From Bacillus shivajii (lineage in GTDB: Bacteria > Bacillota > Bacilli > Bacillales > Salisediminibacteriaceae), in assembly GCF_020519665.1 (NCBI RefSeq), contig NZ_CP084703.1, positions 930,001 through 994,000 on the forward strand: a DNA stretch of 64,000 nucleotides. The letters run 5' to 3'. Position 1 is the stretch's first letter; each line of letters starts with the position of its first letter. Below, piece by piece: positions 51,395-59,773 of this stretch. Under the pieces are notes generated by a model, which saw only the letters and a list, made by a program, of their open reading frames with translations, ran no database searches and was not told the origin of the DNA. A program made the translations under genes and the position numbers.

Positions 51395-52273
51395 ATGGGA
51401 GATATCAATGAAACGATTTTAAACTCTATACGAGATCAAATCTGCTTAATAGATAAAAATGGGGAGATTATTTTTGTCAATGAACAATGGAATCAATCAG
51501 TTATAAAAAATCGCGGTGATCTATGTTCATGTGGATTAGGCGCGAACTACATACATGCTAGTCGCGATAATACAGAAGTACATAAAGGTCTTATCTCACT
51601 TATGAACGATAAAATTGATGTCTTTACTCACGAGTATGACTGTCATATAGGGAATGTTAAAAAGTGGTTTCTGATGAAAGCTACAAAATTAAAAAGGAAT
51701 GATGAGGGGATCGAAGGCGCGGTTATTTGTCATGTGAATATAACGAAGCAAAAGTTATTTGAAAGGCAGTTAAAAAAATATGCCGATACTGACCCGTTAA
51801 CATCTCTTTATAACCGAAGATTTTTTGAAGAAAAATTACAAGAATGTGCAAGGCAGTTGCATGTAGATGATAATCCTGTAGCGATTATTTATATGGATAT
51901 TGATAACTTTAAAGATATCAATGATGCCTTTGGACATGCAGCAGGTGATAATGTGTTAAAAGAATTGTCCTTTCTTTTGTTAGAGGTGACAAAAGAAGAT
52001 GACATTTGTGCTCGTTGGGGTGGGGATGAATTTGCCCTTCTGTTATTAGATGCAAATAAGAATGACCTAACCGTTACCGCTAAGCGAATTCTTCAACATG
52101 TTCAAAGGTTAAAAGTTCCAGTCGATTCAACAACCATCAATGTCTATGTATCGATTGGTGGCGGATTTTTTTCAGAGAGTATGAAAGTAGATGAGATGTT
52201 GGAAAAAGTAGATGTAGCTTTATATGAAGCTAAGGATAAAGGAAAAAACCAAATATGTATTCGTAAAGAATAA
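51395..52273 (+). CDS. PAS-GGDEF diguanylate cyclase
   Basis: 292 residues. N-terminal PAS domain (about 5-120; LNSIRDQICLIDKNGEIIFVNEQW), then a GGDEF domain (about 130-290) with an intact active site RWGGDEFALLL. The RxxD inhibitory site is not conserved (KEDD). Predicted to make cyclic di-GMP in the cytosol in response to a PAS-sensed signal. Cys residues in LCSCGLGANYIHASRDNTE recall redox or haem sensing PAS domains, without proof. ATG follows GAGGAGG. Confidence 0.92.
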   Translation: MGDINETILNSIRDQICLIDKNGEIIFVNEQWNQSVIKNRGDLCSCGLGANYIHASRDNTEVHKGLISLMNDKIDVFTHEYDCHIGNVKKWFLMKATKLKRNDEGIEGAVICHVNITKQKLFERQLKKYADTDPLTSLYNRRFFEEKLQECARQLHVDDNPVAIIYMDIDNFKDINDAFGHAAGDNVLKELSFLLLEVTKEDDICARWGGDEFALLLLDANKNDLTVTAKRILQHVQRLKVPVDSTTINVYVSIGGGFFSESMKVDEMLEKVDVALYEAKDKGKNQICIRKE

Positions 52274-52312
52274 TAAAACGACAACCTACGAATTAGGATG
52301 GAACCGATAAAG

Positions 52313-52344
52313 CTGACTTATTTGTTATTATAGTCAGTTTTTTT
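52313..52344 (+). terminator. Weak terminator after the GGDEF gene
   Basis: CTGACT and AGTCAG (6 bp, 13-nt loop) followed by TTTTTTT. Confidence 0.55.
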
Positions 52345-52493
52345 AGTAAGAATGAAGATATAAACAGATTATTTGACGTACGATATGGATTAAAACTAAA
52401 ATTACTTACATAAAGTAAATGGGTTACAATTTGTAACTATAAAAACAAATGGTTTCAAACGATGTCACTAAGTCCATTTAAAAGGGGGAGCCA

Positions 52494-53360
52494 ATGAATT
52501 TTCACAAGCAGCCACATATTTTCGTCAGTCAAGTTCACTTAAAAGTCCAAGATTTAGAAAGGTCAATCACATTTTACAAGGAAATGATCGGTTTTCAAGT
52601 GTTGTCGCAAGAAGAGAGAAAAGCAAAGTTAACGGCAGATGGAAAAAATGTTTTATTATATATTGAACAGCCAGACGATGTTGTACCAAAACAACAGCGG
52701 AGTACTGGATTGTACCACTTTGCTCTTCTTCTCCCTAAACGTTCTGATTTAGCTCTTGTCGTAAAACATTTATCAGAAAAAAATTATCCAATTGGTTCTT
52801 CGGACCATCTAGTCAGTGAAGCAATCTACTTATCAGATCCGGACGGAAATGGCATTGAAATATATGTCGACCGCTCACCTGAGACGTGGGAGTGGAAGGA
52901 TAACGAAGTGAAGATGACCGTTGATCCGTTGAATTTATCGAAGCTTCTTAATGAAATTGAGGAAGGTGATACGTGGGAAGGACTGCCTTCTGAAACTTTG
53001 ATCGGCCATATTCATTTACATGTAGCTGAACTTCCAGATACAGAAGCCTTTTACCGAGAATTAGGATTTGATGTTGTGTGCCGGTTTGGCAAGCAGGCGT
53101 TGTTTATGTCTACTGGAGGATATCATCATCATATAGGATTAAACACATGGGCAGGAGTTGGAGCATCAGCACCTGCAGAAAAAAATGTTGGTATGAAACA
53201 GTTCACATTAGATTATCCAAACTATGAAAAACGAGAAATAATTATGAACAATCTCAAGAAAATTGGGGCTCCTCTAATTGAGGAAAACGGTTCAATAAAG
53301 ACGAAAGATCCTTCTGGTAACCTAATTGAATTATACGTGAATGATGCGTTTACTAAATAA
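52494..53360 (+). CDS. VOC-family extradiol dioxygenase, CatE-like
   Basis: 288 residues with two VOC (glyoxalase-fold) halves. Possible metal ligands: VSQVHLKVQDL and GLYHFALLLP in the first half, IGHIHLHVAEL, GGYHHHIGLN and GNLIELYV in the second. Closely follows the layout of B. subtilis catechol-2,3-dioxygenase CatE. In B. subtilis catE is paired with catD (a DoxX protein) under YodB/CatR control; here the doxX-like gene is 40 kb away. ATG follows AAAGGGGGAG. Confidence 0.85.
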   Translation: MNFHKQPHIFVSQVHLKVQDLERSITFYKEMIGFQVLSQEERKAKLTADGKNVLLYIEQPDDVVPKQQRSTGLYHFALLLPKRSDLALVVKHLSEKNYPIGSSDHLVSEAIYLSDPDGNGIEIYVDRSPETWEWKDNEVKMTVDPLNLSKLLNEIEEGDTWEGLPSETLIGHIHLHVAELPDTEAFYRELGFDVVCRFGKQALFMSTGGYHHHIGLNTWAGVGASAPAEKNVGMKQFTLDYPNYEKREIIMNNLKKIGAPLIEENGSIKTKDPSGNLIELYVNDAFTK

Positions 53361-53462
53361 TCGTGATTGGTTATGGATGATATATCCTGTTTAATAAATA
53401 GGAAAAATGTCCCTTGTATAGTGGAGGGATATTTTTATGAAATAATATAATCGGTTTTTCTT

Positions 53463-53497
53463 AAACACATTTGACCTTTTCAATCAAATGTGTTTTT
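53463..53497 (+). terminator. Terminator of the CatE-like gene
   Basis: AAACACATTTGA and TCAAATGTGTTT form a 12-bp stem followed by TTAGTTTT. Confidence 0.8.
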
Positions 53498-53770
53498 AGT
53501 TTTCCGAAAAAACATAGTATATGGCTAGGAAGTTAAAAAAGTAGGAAAGAACACTAATGTATTATTAAGAAAGGCAAGCTTTTACTTAAGGTCTATTATT
53601 AAGGACCTCTGTAAATATTACCAAATGAACTATGAGAAAAGTATGTTATAATTTATAGGCATTACTATTAATCAATCACTCTAATCTAGAAAAAAAGCTA
53701 TTTTTATAAAGCTTTTTAGTGCACTTAGTATTATGATCTAGTAAATATTAATTAAATTTTAAAAAAAGTG
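53498..53770. other. AT-rich gap before the nucleotidase promoter
   Basis: About 270 bp, very AT-rich, with short direct and inverted runs (AAAGCTATTTTTATAAAGCTTTT). No gene, repeat family or RNA recognised. Confidence 0.5.
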
Positions 53771-53825
53771 TTTACGAATATTAGAAAATCTATTATGATT
53801 TGTAAGCACAGACATCAAATGTCTG
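53771..53825 (+). promoter_or_regulatory. Sigma-A promoter and 5' hairpin of the nucleotidase gene
   Basis: TTTACG, 17-bp spacer, TATGAT (53771-53799). The predicted transcript starts near 53806 and would open with a perfect hairpin CAGACAT-CAA-ATGTCTG (53809-53825), a possible mRNA stabiliser, then a leader of about 160 nt. Confidence 0.55.
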
Positions 53826-53984
53826 ACATCTAACGATTGAGTGAAAAATCGGAATATTTTTTTGTCCAATGATGAAATCGTTTACAAATTTAGTGTGTGT
53901 TAATTATTCGTATTTGTGTATAATCTTTTAATTACAAAGTTTTAACACCACTAATGATATTATATTTTTTTAAGGAGAGATTTG

Positions 53985-56099
53985 ATGTATAAGAAGCTTT
54001 CAATCGTTTCGTTTGCTGTATTGCTAGTGGCTGGTGCGTTGTTTGGTAACAACATATTAACAAACAATGTACAAGCTGATGACGAATCGGAACATGATTT
54101 AACGGTTATGGCAACAACTGAGATTCACGCTCATTTAATGCCATACGATTATTACCGTGACATGCCTGATGAGTCAATCGGGTTAGTGAAAACATATTCA
54201 CTAGTAAAAGACATTCGTGAAAACTATGGGAATACGATGTTGTTTGACACAGGAGACATTTTTCAAGGGGCAATTTTAGGAGAGTTTGTTGCTACAATTG
54301 AGCCTTTAGAAGAAAACGAAACAAATCCAATAATCGCAGCGATGAACTTAATGGACTACGATGCTGTTAATATTGGTAACCATGAGTTTGATTTCGGATT
54401 GGATTTCATGCACCGTTCATTCCAAGATGCAGAATTCCCAATTATCAATGCGAACGTATACGCAGTAGATGAAGATGGAAATGCAACAGAAAACTATTTT
54501 GATCCATACGTAATTTTAGAGCAAGAAGTTGACGATAAAACTGTTAACGTTGGTGTTTTAGGTCTTACACCACCAGGGATTATGACTTGGCATGCAGACA
54601 AACTACCAGGTGAAGTAACTACTAAGCCGGTCATTGACACGATTGAAAAGTTTCTTCCACAAATGAAAGAAGACGGAGCAGACCTTATTTTCATCAATAT
54701 TCATGGTGGTAAGCGTCTTGAAGATGGAGCAGACGCGGAAATCAATGATGAAGGTGAACACTCTTTATACTTCTTTGCGGAACAGTTCCAAGATGAAATT
54801 GATGCGATTTTATTCGGACACGAGCAAAGTGTGTTCCCAGGAGATTCTAAATATGATGGTGTTGACGGGATAGACAACGAGAACGGTCTAATTCACGGAA
54901 TACCTTCTGTTATGGCTGGTTTTGCTGGAGATCACTTAGGAGTTGTTGACTTAAAGCTTTCTCATAGTAATGGAAACTGGGAAGTAATTGAAGGTAGTGC
55001 ACGTAATATTCCAGTAGAAGAGGATACTGAAGCAGCTCCAGAGCTTGTCGAAGTAGTCCAAGATCGTCATGACCAAACGATTGAATATGTACGTAGTTCA
55101 ATTGGTGTAACGGAAGTGCCAATTAACCACTTCTTCTCACGCGTAATGGATACAACTGCAACTGATTTAATTAATAGAGCACAAATCTGGAAAGCTGAAG
55201 AGCTTCTTGAGCATACAGAATACAATGAACTTCCTATTATTGCTTCTGCTGCGCCATTTAGGGCTGGTAGAACAACACCAAATGAGTATACAGATATTTC
55301 AGAAGGTGCTGTATCTGTAAATGATATTGCTGACTTATATATGTATCCAAACATTTTCTACGTTGTTAAGTTAGACGGAGAACAAATTATTGATGTGCTT
55401 GAGCACTCAGCACTTAACTTTAACCAAATTGATCCTGAATCATCAGAAGAACAAGAATTAGTTTCAGGTATTGAGCCATTTAACTTTGATGTGATTAAAG
55501 GTATTGAGTATGAAATTGATGTAACACAGCCAGAAGGAAGCCGTATCGTAAATGCTACTTTTGAAGGCGAGCCACTCTCTTCTGATATGGAGTTTGCGCT
55601 TGTTACAAATAATTACCGTGCAAACGGTGGTGGGGACTTCCCTCATCTTGACGGATCGAATACGATCTTACGTACTGATGATACAAACCGTGAAGCATTA
55701 ATTGAATATGTAACACAAATTGGAACGATCACTGATAGTGAGCCAAACTGGGCGATCAAACCAGTTGAAACTGCAGGTCCAGTAATCTTCAAATCTTCAC
55801 CATCAGGTGCTGAGTACATTGGTACACATGATTTAACTACTGTCACTTATGTTGAAGAAAGAGATGGCTGGGGAGTTTATTCTTATAACTTTGAGAATAT
55901 CTTAGCTGCTGGTGAAGAAGAAGCAACAGAAGCTGAGGAAGCAGAAGAGTCTACAGAAGAAGAGATTAGTTCTGAGACGGATGTAGCAGAAGATGAAGAT
56001 GAAAGCAATTCTGCATTACCAATTGTCTTATTCTTAATTGCTGCAGTTGCTGTAGTTGGATTCATTGTTATGAATAAAAAGAAATCTGCTGCAAAATAA
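53985..56099 (+). CDS. Surface-anchored 5'-nucleotidase / 2',3'-cyclic phosphodiesterase
   Basis: 704 residues from ATG at 53985 (AAGGAGAG). Signal peptide (about 1-31, VQA-DD). Calcineurin-like phosphoesterase domain (about 38-330): TTEIHAHLMPYDY, DTGDIFQGA, NIGNHEFDFG, GHEQSVFPG. Then a 5'-nucleotidase C-terminal domain (about 365-590) with the FNFDVIKGIEYEID and NNYRANGGGDFP substrate motifs. An E-rich stalk and a C-terminal membrane segment with KKK tail (about 680-704) replace the LPXTG anchor. It should release phosphate and nucleosides from extracellular nucleotides. Confidence 0.93.
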   Translation: MYKKLSIVSFAVLLVAGALFGNNILTNNVQADDESEHDLTVMATTEIHAHLMPYDYYRDMPDESIGLVKTYSLVKDIRENYGNTMLFDTGDIFQGAILGEFVATIEPLEENETNPIIAAMNLMDYDAVNIGNHEFDFGLDFMHRSFQDAEFPIINANVYAVDEDGNATENYFDPYVILEQEVDDKTVNVGVLGLTPPGIMTWHADKLPGEVTTKPVIDTIEKFLPQMKEDGADLIFINIHGGKRLEDGADAEINDEGEHSLYFFAEQFQDEIDAILFGHEQSVFPGDSKYDGVDGIDNENGLIHGIPSVMAGFAGDHLGVVDLKLSHSNGNWEVIEGSARNIPVEEDTEAAPELVEVVQDRHDQTIEYVRSSIGVTEVPINHFFSRVMDTTATDLINRAQIWKAEELLEHTEYNELPIIASAAPFRAGRTTPNEYTDISEGAVSVNDIADLYMYPNIFYVVKLDGEQIIDVLEHSALNFNQIDPESSEEQELVSGIEPFNFDVIKGIEYEIDVTQPEGSRIVNATFEGEPLSSDMEFALVTNNYRANGGGDFPHLDGSNTILRTDDTNREALIEYVTQIGTITDSEPNWAIKPVETAGPVIFKSSPSGAEYIGTHDLTTVTYVEERDGWGVYSYNFENILAAGEEEATEAEEAEESTEEEISSETDVAEDEDESNSALPIVLFLIAAVAVVGFIVMNKKKSAAK

Positions 56100-56117
56100 G
56101 CTAGCATTTTAATCTAA

Positions 56118-56160
56118 AAAAGAAAGGGGCTCCTAAAGTTAAAGGAAGTCCCTTTTCTTT
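56118..56160 (+). terminator. Terminator of the nucleotidase gene
   Basis: AAAGAAAGGG and CCCTTTTCTTT pair with an inner TCCT/AGGA stem; U-rich arm. Confidence 0.8.
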
Positions 56161-56183
56161 GCATAAAAGGTTGAGGGGTAAAG

Positions 56184-56840
56184 ATGATTAAAATAAAACA
56201 ACTTTCTAAACGATATGAAAATGATGAAGTCATTCATAATCTCGATGTTTCAATTGATGAAGGTGAGTTCGTTTTTCTACAAGGGAGCTCCGGCTCTGGA
56301 AAAAGTACCTTACTAAAAATTTTGTATCGCGAAATTGAAGATTATGAAGGTGAGGTTTATATTAGTGACCAGATGTTAGCAAGTATTCCAAAGTATAAAA
56401 GTCGTAGACTTACTGGAACAATCTTTCAGTCCTATGAACTTCTTGATCGAAAGACTGCGGCTGAAAATATTGCATTAGCTGGTGAAGTTCTCGGAATAAG
56501 TGAGAATGAAATTAAACGTAAAACGTTTGAACTACTTGAACTTGTCGGTTTAAAAGGGAAGGAACATCAATTTCCAGATCAATTATCTGGAGGAGAACAA
56601 CAAAGAGTAGCAATTGCTAGAGCATTGTTAAACAGTCCGAAAGTTTTACTCGCGGACGAGCCAACGGGTAATCTTGATTCTGAAACAGCCGTTCATATTA
56701 TGAGTTTATTAAAAGAGATTAATGAACGTGAAAATATTACGATGTTTATTGTGACCCATTCAGACCAGTTAGTAGAACAATTCAAATCGAGGACACTCGT
56801 CATGGAAAGCGGCAAGGTGAGAGAATATGAACTTAGTTAA
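56184..56840 (+). CDS. FtsE-like ABC transporter ATPase
   Basis: 218 residues. Walker A GSSGSGKST (34-42), signature LSGGEQQRVAIARALL, Walker B VLLADEPTGNLD, switch His in IVTHSDQ. Belongs to the FtsE/LolD/MacB group that powers mechanotransmission rather than transport. Its partner permease follows with a 14-bp overlap and is FtsX-like. The housekeeping ftsEX is usually next to prfB/secA and a CwlO-type hydrolase; none is here, so this is probably a paralogous system. Confidence 0.88.
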   Translation: MIKIKQLSKRYENDEVIHNLDVSIDEGEFVFLQGSSGSGKSTLLKILYREIEDYEGEVYISDQMLASIPKYKSRRLTGTIFQSYELLDRKTAAENIALAGEVLGISENEIKRKTFELLELVGLKGKEHQFPDQLSGGEQQRVAIARALLNSPKVLLADEPTGNLDSETAVHIMSLLKEINERENITMFIVTHSDQLVEQFKSRTLVMESGKVREYELS

Positions 56841-57696
56841 ATATTATTTGCGTGATGCAAAAGAAGGAATTCAAAGAAATATTGGTGCTTCTTTAGCTGC
56901 TATTTTGCTGATCTTTATCTCTTTAACAATTACAGGTAGCTTGTTCTTATTAAAATCTGGTGTCGATGATACAGTTGATTATCTAGATTCATATGCCAAG
57001 GTGAAGATCTTCGTGGACCCGGCAGTAGAAACAGAAAGTGTCGCTGAAATATTAGATTCAAAGTCTTCGGTGCAATCTGTTGAAATTGAAACTCGAGAAG
57101 AAATGCTCGATCAATTAGAAGGCTTTTTCGATGGCAGGGAACATTTATTTACTGCTTTCCATGAAAGTGATATTCCTGATACGATTTTGCTAGAATTCCC
57201 AAGTCAACATGAAGTGACGATTGCTGCTGAAGAATTTCAAAATATGGATGGTATTACGGATGTTGTTTATGCTCAAGAATTTGCTGAAGCGGTTCAATCG
57301 TGGTCAGATACAGCGAATCGCTATGGTTTAATTATTATGGGGATCTTTATGCTGACTTCATTTTTAACGGTGAGTATTGCGATTAATCTATCCCTATATC
57401 AAAGGCAAAAAGATATTCGAGTTAAGCTTCTTCTAGGTGGAAAAGAGTCTCACGTCCGTGGGCAATTTTTATTTGAAGGAGCAGTACTTGGATTTATCGG
57501 AAGTTTATTAGCAAGTTTAGCGGTTTATGTCGTTTATTACATTGCATTTTTCCAGCTGCAATTACAATTTGGATATGTATTTAACTTTAGCTCAACATTT
57601 ATGAATATCACGTTGTTAGGGGTTATTATTGGTGGAACTTTAATCGGTTTATTAGGTAGTTACCTGTCAACAAGGAAGATGATTAAAAATGCGTAA
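56827..57696 (+). CDS. FtsX-like permease
   Basis: 289 residues with the FtsX topology: one membrane helix (about 22-42), an extracytoplasmic domain (about 45-160; AKVKIFVDPAVETESVAEILDSKSSVQSVEIETREEML), then three helices (about 165-187, 215-245, 260-282). In B. subtilis the outer domain of FtsX binds the coiled coil of a wall hydrolase. Overlaps both neighbours (14 and 8 bp), so the products are likely made together. Confidence 0.88.
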   Translation: MNLVKYYLRDAKEGIQRNIGASLAAILLIFISLTITGSLFLLKSGVDDTVDYLDSYAKVKIFVDPAVETESVAEILDSKSSVQSVEIETREEMLDQLEGFFDGREHLFTAFHESDIPDTILLEFPSQHEVTIAAEEFQNMDGITDVVYAQEFAEAVQSWSDTANRYGLIIMGIFMLTSFLTVSIAINLSLYQRQKDIRVKLLLGGKESHVRGQFLFEGAVLGFIGSLLASLAVYVVYYIAFFQLQLQFGYVFNFSSTFMNITLLGVIIGGTLIGLLGSYLSTRKMIKNA

Positions 57697-58651
57697 AGTC
57701 ATCATTAGTGGCGTTGTACTTTTGTTTATAGGCTTAGCAGTTATAAACCCCAAAACTTCTGCACATGTGGCAGGTGTCTTCCATGACTTTTTGCTAGGTA
57801 TTGGAGAAGGCACAGAAGAAGAGCTAAAGCGTGAATTGGAAGAGACAAGGCAAGAGATTGAAAGGTTAGAGCCGCAGGTTGAACAGTTAAAGAGTGAATA
57901 CGACGTGCAAGAGGATGAAGCAGTTGCTCAACTGACGTTTTATCAAAGTATTGGCTTAGACACATATATGAATTTTATCCTTCAATCTGAAGAATTCATT
58001 GATGTGTTAGCAAACCAACGTATCGTAGAAAAACATCTTGATGAATTCTTAACAGATTTAAATGATCTTTATTTAATGTATCGTCAATTAGAGGTGATGG
58101 AAGCATCGTTAAGAGGTCATGAGGAACTGTTGAAAATCATTTCGGGGAACTTAAAAGGCCGTCAAAAATTCATGGAAGAACATGAACATTTACAAGACCG
58201 TCCTGGAATGTTAGCGAGAGCTGTTCATTACCAATGGTCTTTTAGAACGGAGCGATTCGGGACGTTATTAGAAAGGGATCACTTCCTTGTAAAAGACGAA
58301 CTTGACTCACTTATAAAAAATGTAGGCGCGTATTATGTTATTGAGGAAGAAGACTTTAATGAACGAACTCACGTCGATTATTTGTTTAGGTCAGACCATG
58401 TTTACATTCACCATCAGACAGAGGATGCTCACGTTGTCTTAGTTGCGTTATTTATTAATGAAGATGGACAAGTAAAGCTTGATTTAGAAGCAGGATTTAT
58501 TGATGGAATGGCAATTGGACAAGACATATTAGAAGAACTCTTTACGATTGAATTTGCATTTTCAGAAATAGATGGTGAACCTGAAAGTTTTCACGTTGAG
58601 CATTTAAATGGTTCGATTCAAATTCATCCGATCTATCAAAGTGAGGAATAA
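57689..58651 (+). CDS. Exported coiled-coil protein, putative FtsX partner
   Basis: 320 residues. N-terminal export or anchor segment (about 3-26), then a coiled coil (about 38-165): EEELKRELEETRQEIERLE, a middle break FYQSIGLDTYMNFILQSEEFIDVLANQRIVEKHLDEF and a return helix. The helix-break pattern resembles the N-terminal domain of CwlO/PcsB/EnvC-type proteins that dock on FtsX. The C-terminal domain (about 215-320) carries no NlpC/P60, CHAP, M23 or other hydrolase motif, so it is probably an activator or scaffold. ATG overlaps the FtsX-like stop by 8 bp. Confidence 0.7.
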   Translation: MRKVIISGVVLLFIGLAVINPKTSAHVAGVFHDFLLGIGEGTEEELKRELEETRQEIERLEPQVEQLKSEYDVQEDEAVAQLTFYQSIGLDTYMNFILQSEEFIDVLANQRIVEKHLDEFLTDLNDLYLMYRQLEVMEASLRGHEELLKIISGNLKGRQKFMEEHEHLQDRPGMLARAVHYQWSFRTERFGTLLERDHFLVKDELDSLIKNVGAYYVIEEEDFNERTHVDYLFRSDHVYIHHQTEDAHVVLVALFINEDGQVKLDLEAGFIDGMAIGQDILEELFTIEFAFSEIDGEPESFHVEHLNGSIQIHPIYQSEE

Positions 58652-58665
58652 AACGGGGGATCAAT

Positions 58666-59643
58666 ATGAAGAAACGTATTTTTTTATTAACAATTATTTT
58701 TACTCTTTTATTTAGTCTTAGAGGATTTGCTCATGTTGAAAATGAAGCGACTATTTATGATGATATTGAGCTCTCGGATGCGAAAGAGGAAATTGTAATT
58801 TTAAGAGCATTAAATGTTATCCCATTTGAAAGTGGTGCAAACCTTTATCGTCCGCAAGAAATACTAACGAGAGCAGATTTAGCACATTGGGCGGCTTCAT
58901 TTAAAGGTCTAGAAGTAGAGGGGCATAGCGATGATCAGAGTCACGACGGTCACGGGCATAGTCATGGTAGTAGTCAATCACCAGAAGAATACCAGCAGCT
59001 TGCATTAGAAGAAGGCTTGGTTGAAGATCTCGACGGAAATGCGACATATGAAGATATTGCCCGTGCGTATTTTGGAGATGCTGATGTTGAATTAGATGAG
59101 ATCGGTGAAGAAGTGACAAGAGAAGACTTTGCAATATTTATGGGAGAGTTTTTCGATGAAGAAGTAAATGGTGGGACTCTTTTTTATGCTGCAGATTTTA
59201 TTGAAGGTCCAGTAGGTAAAATTGAGGCAGTTGAAGCAGATAGAGTAGGAGAAGCAGAGAGTGCTTATGACCGTTTTCGTATCACTGTAGACGGTAAAGA
59301 CTATCAAATACACCATCACCCGAAAGTATTTAATGGGGCCGTTGATGCGAGAGCATGGGAAGGACGTTATCTTGTTCAATCTTGGTACAGTGATGAAGAA
59401 GAAGGGTTAGAGATCTTATTGATTGATGATGAAATGGCTGCTGATGATATTGTTGACGACGAAAGTGGAGATAACACGGAAGAAGGGGAACTTGAACAGG
59501 TTGCTTCTGACATTACAGAAGAGCAACCTTCTGAAGAAAATGTAGACGAAGAAGAAGAGTCCGCTGATTTTCCTATGTTTATCGTTATCATTGGTGCACT
59601 GTTAGCGGTTGTTTTAGGCTGGCTTTTCATGAAGAAAAAATAG
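58666..59643 (+). CDS. SLH-like protein with His-rich loop and C-terminal anchor
   Basis: 325 residues. Signal peptide (about 1-22, GFA-HV). Residues about 30-80 fit one SLH domain (YDDIELSDAKEEIVILRALNVI...RPQEILTRADLAHW), interrupted by a His-rich loop HSDDQSHDGHGHSHG (H87-H100) that could bind Zn or Ni, then a partial second SLH repeat. A beta-rich region (about 175-250), a long acidic stretch and a C-terminal membrane helix with KKK follow. Fourth gene of the FtsEX-like operon (14-bp gap). SLH domains bind wall polymers, so it may tie the complex to the wall; inference. Confidence 0.72.
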   Translation: MKKRIFLLTIIFTLLFSLRGFAHVENEATIYDDIELSDAKEEIVILRALNVIPFESGANLYRPQEILTRADLAHWAASFKGLEVEGHSDDQSHDGHGHSHGSSQSPEEYQQLALEEGLVEDLDGNATYEDIARAYFGDADVELDEIGEEVTREDFAIFMGEFFDEEVNGGTLFYAADFIEGPVGKIEAVEADRVGEAESAYDRFRITVDGKDYQIHHHPKVFNGAVDARAWEGRYLVQSWYSDEEEGLEILLIDDEMAADDIVDDESGDNTEEGELEQVASDITEEQPSEENVDEEEESADFPMFIVIIGALLAVVLGWLFMKKK

Positions 59644-59662
59644 AAAAATAGTTTTTGAGAGT

Positions 59663-59705
59663 AAGTGATATGGTAGGGAGAACTTCCCTTCATATCACTT
59701 TTTTT
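59663..59705 (+). terminator. Terminator of the FtsEX-like operon
   Basis: AAGTGATATG and CATATCACTT with an inner GGGA/TCCC stem; TTTTT follows. Confidence 0.92.
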
Positions 59706-59773
59706 CGAGAAATTCTATTATATAAATGCATGCAAGACTTGTCATGACATCACTTTTACTCATAATTTTGTAG

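Noticed and set aside
56030-56099. LPXTG sortase anchor on the nucleotidase
   Set aside because: No LPXTG motif before the C-terminal membrane segment; it is a plain membrane anchor.
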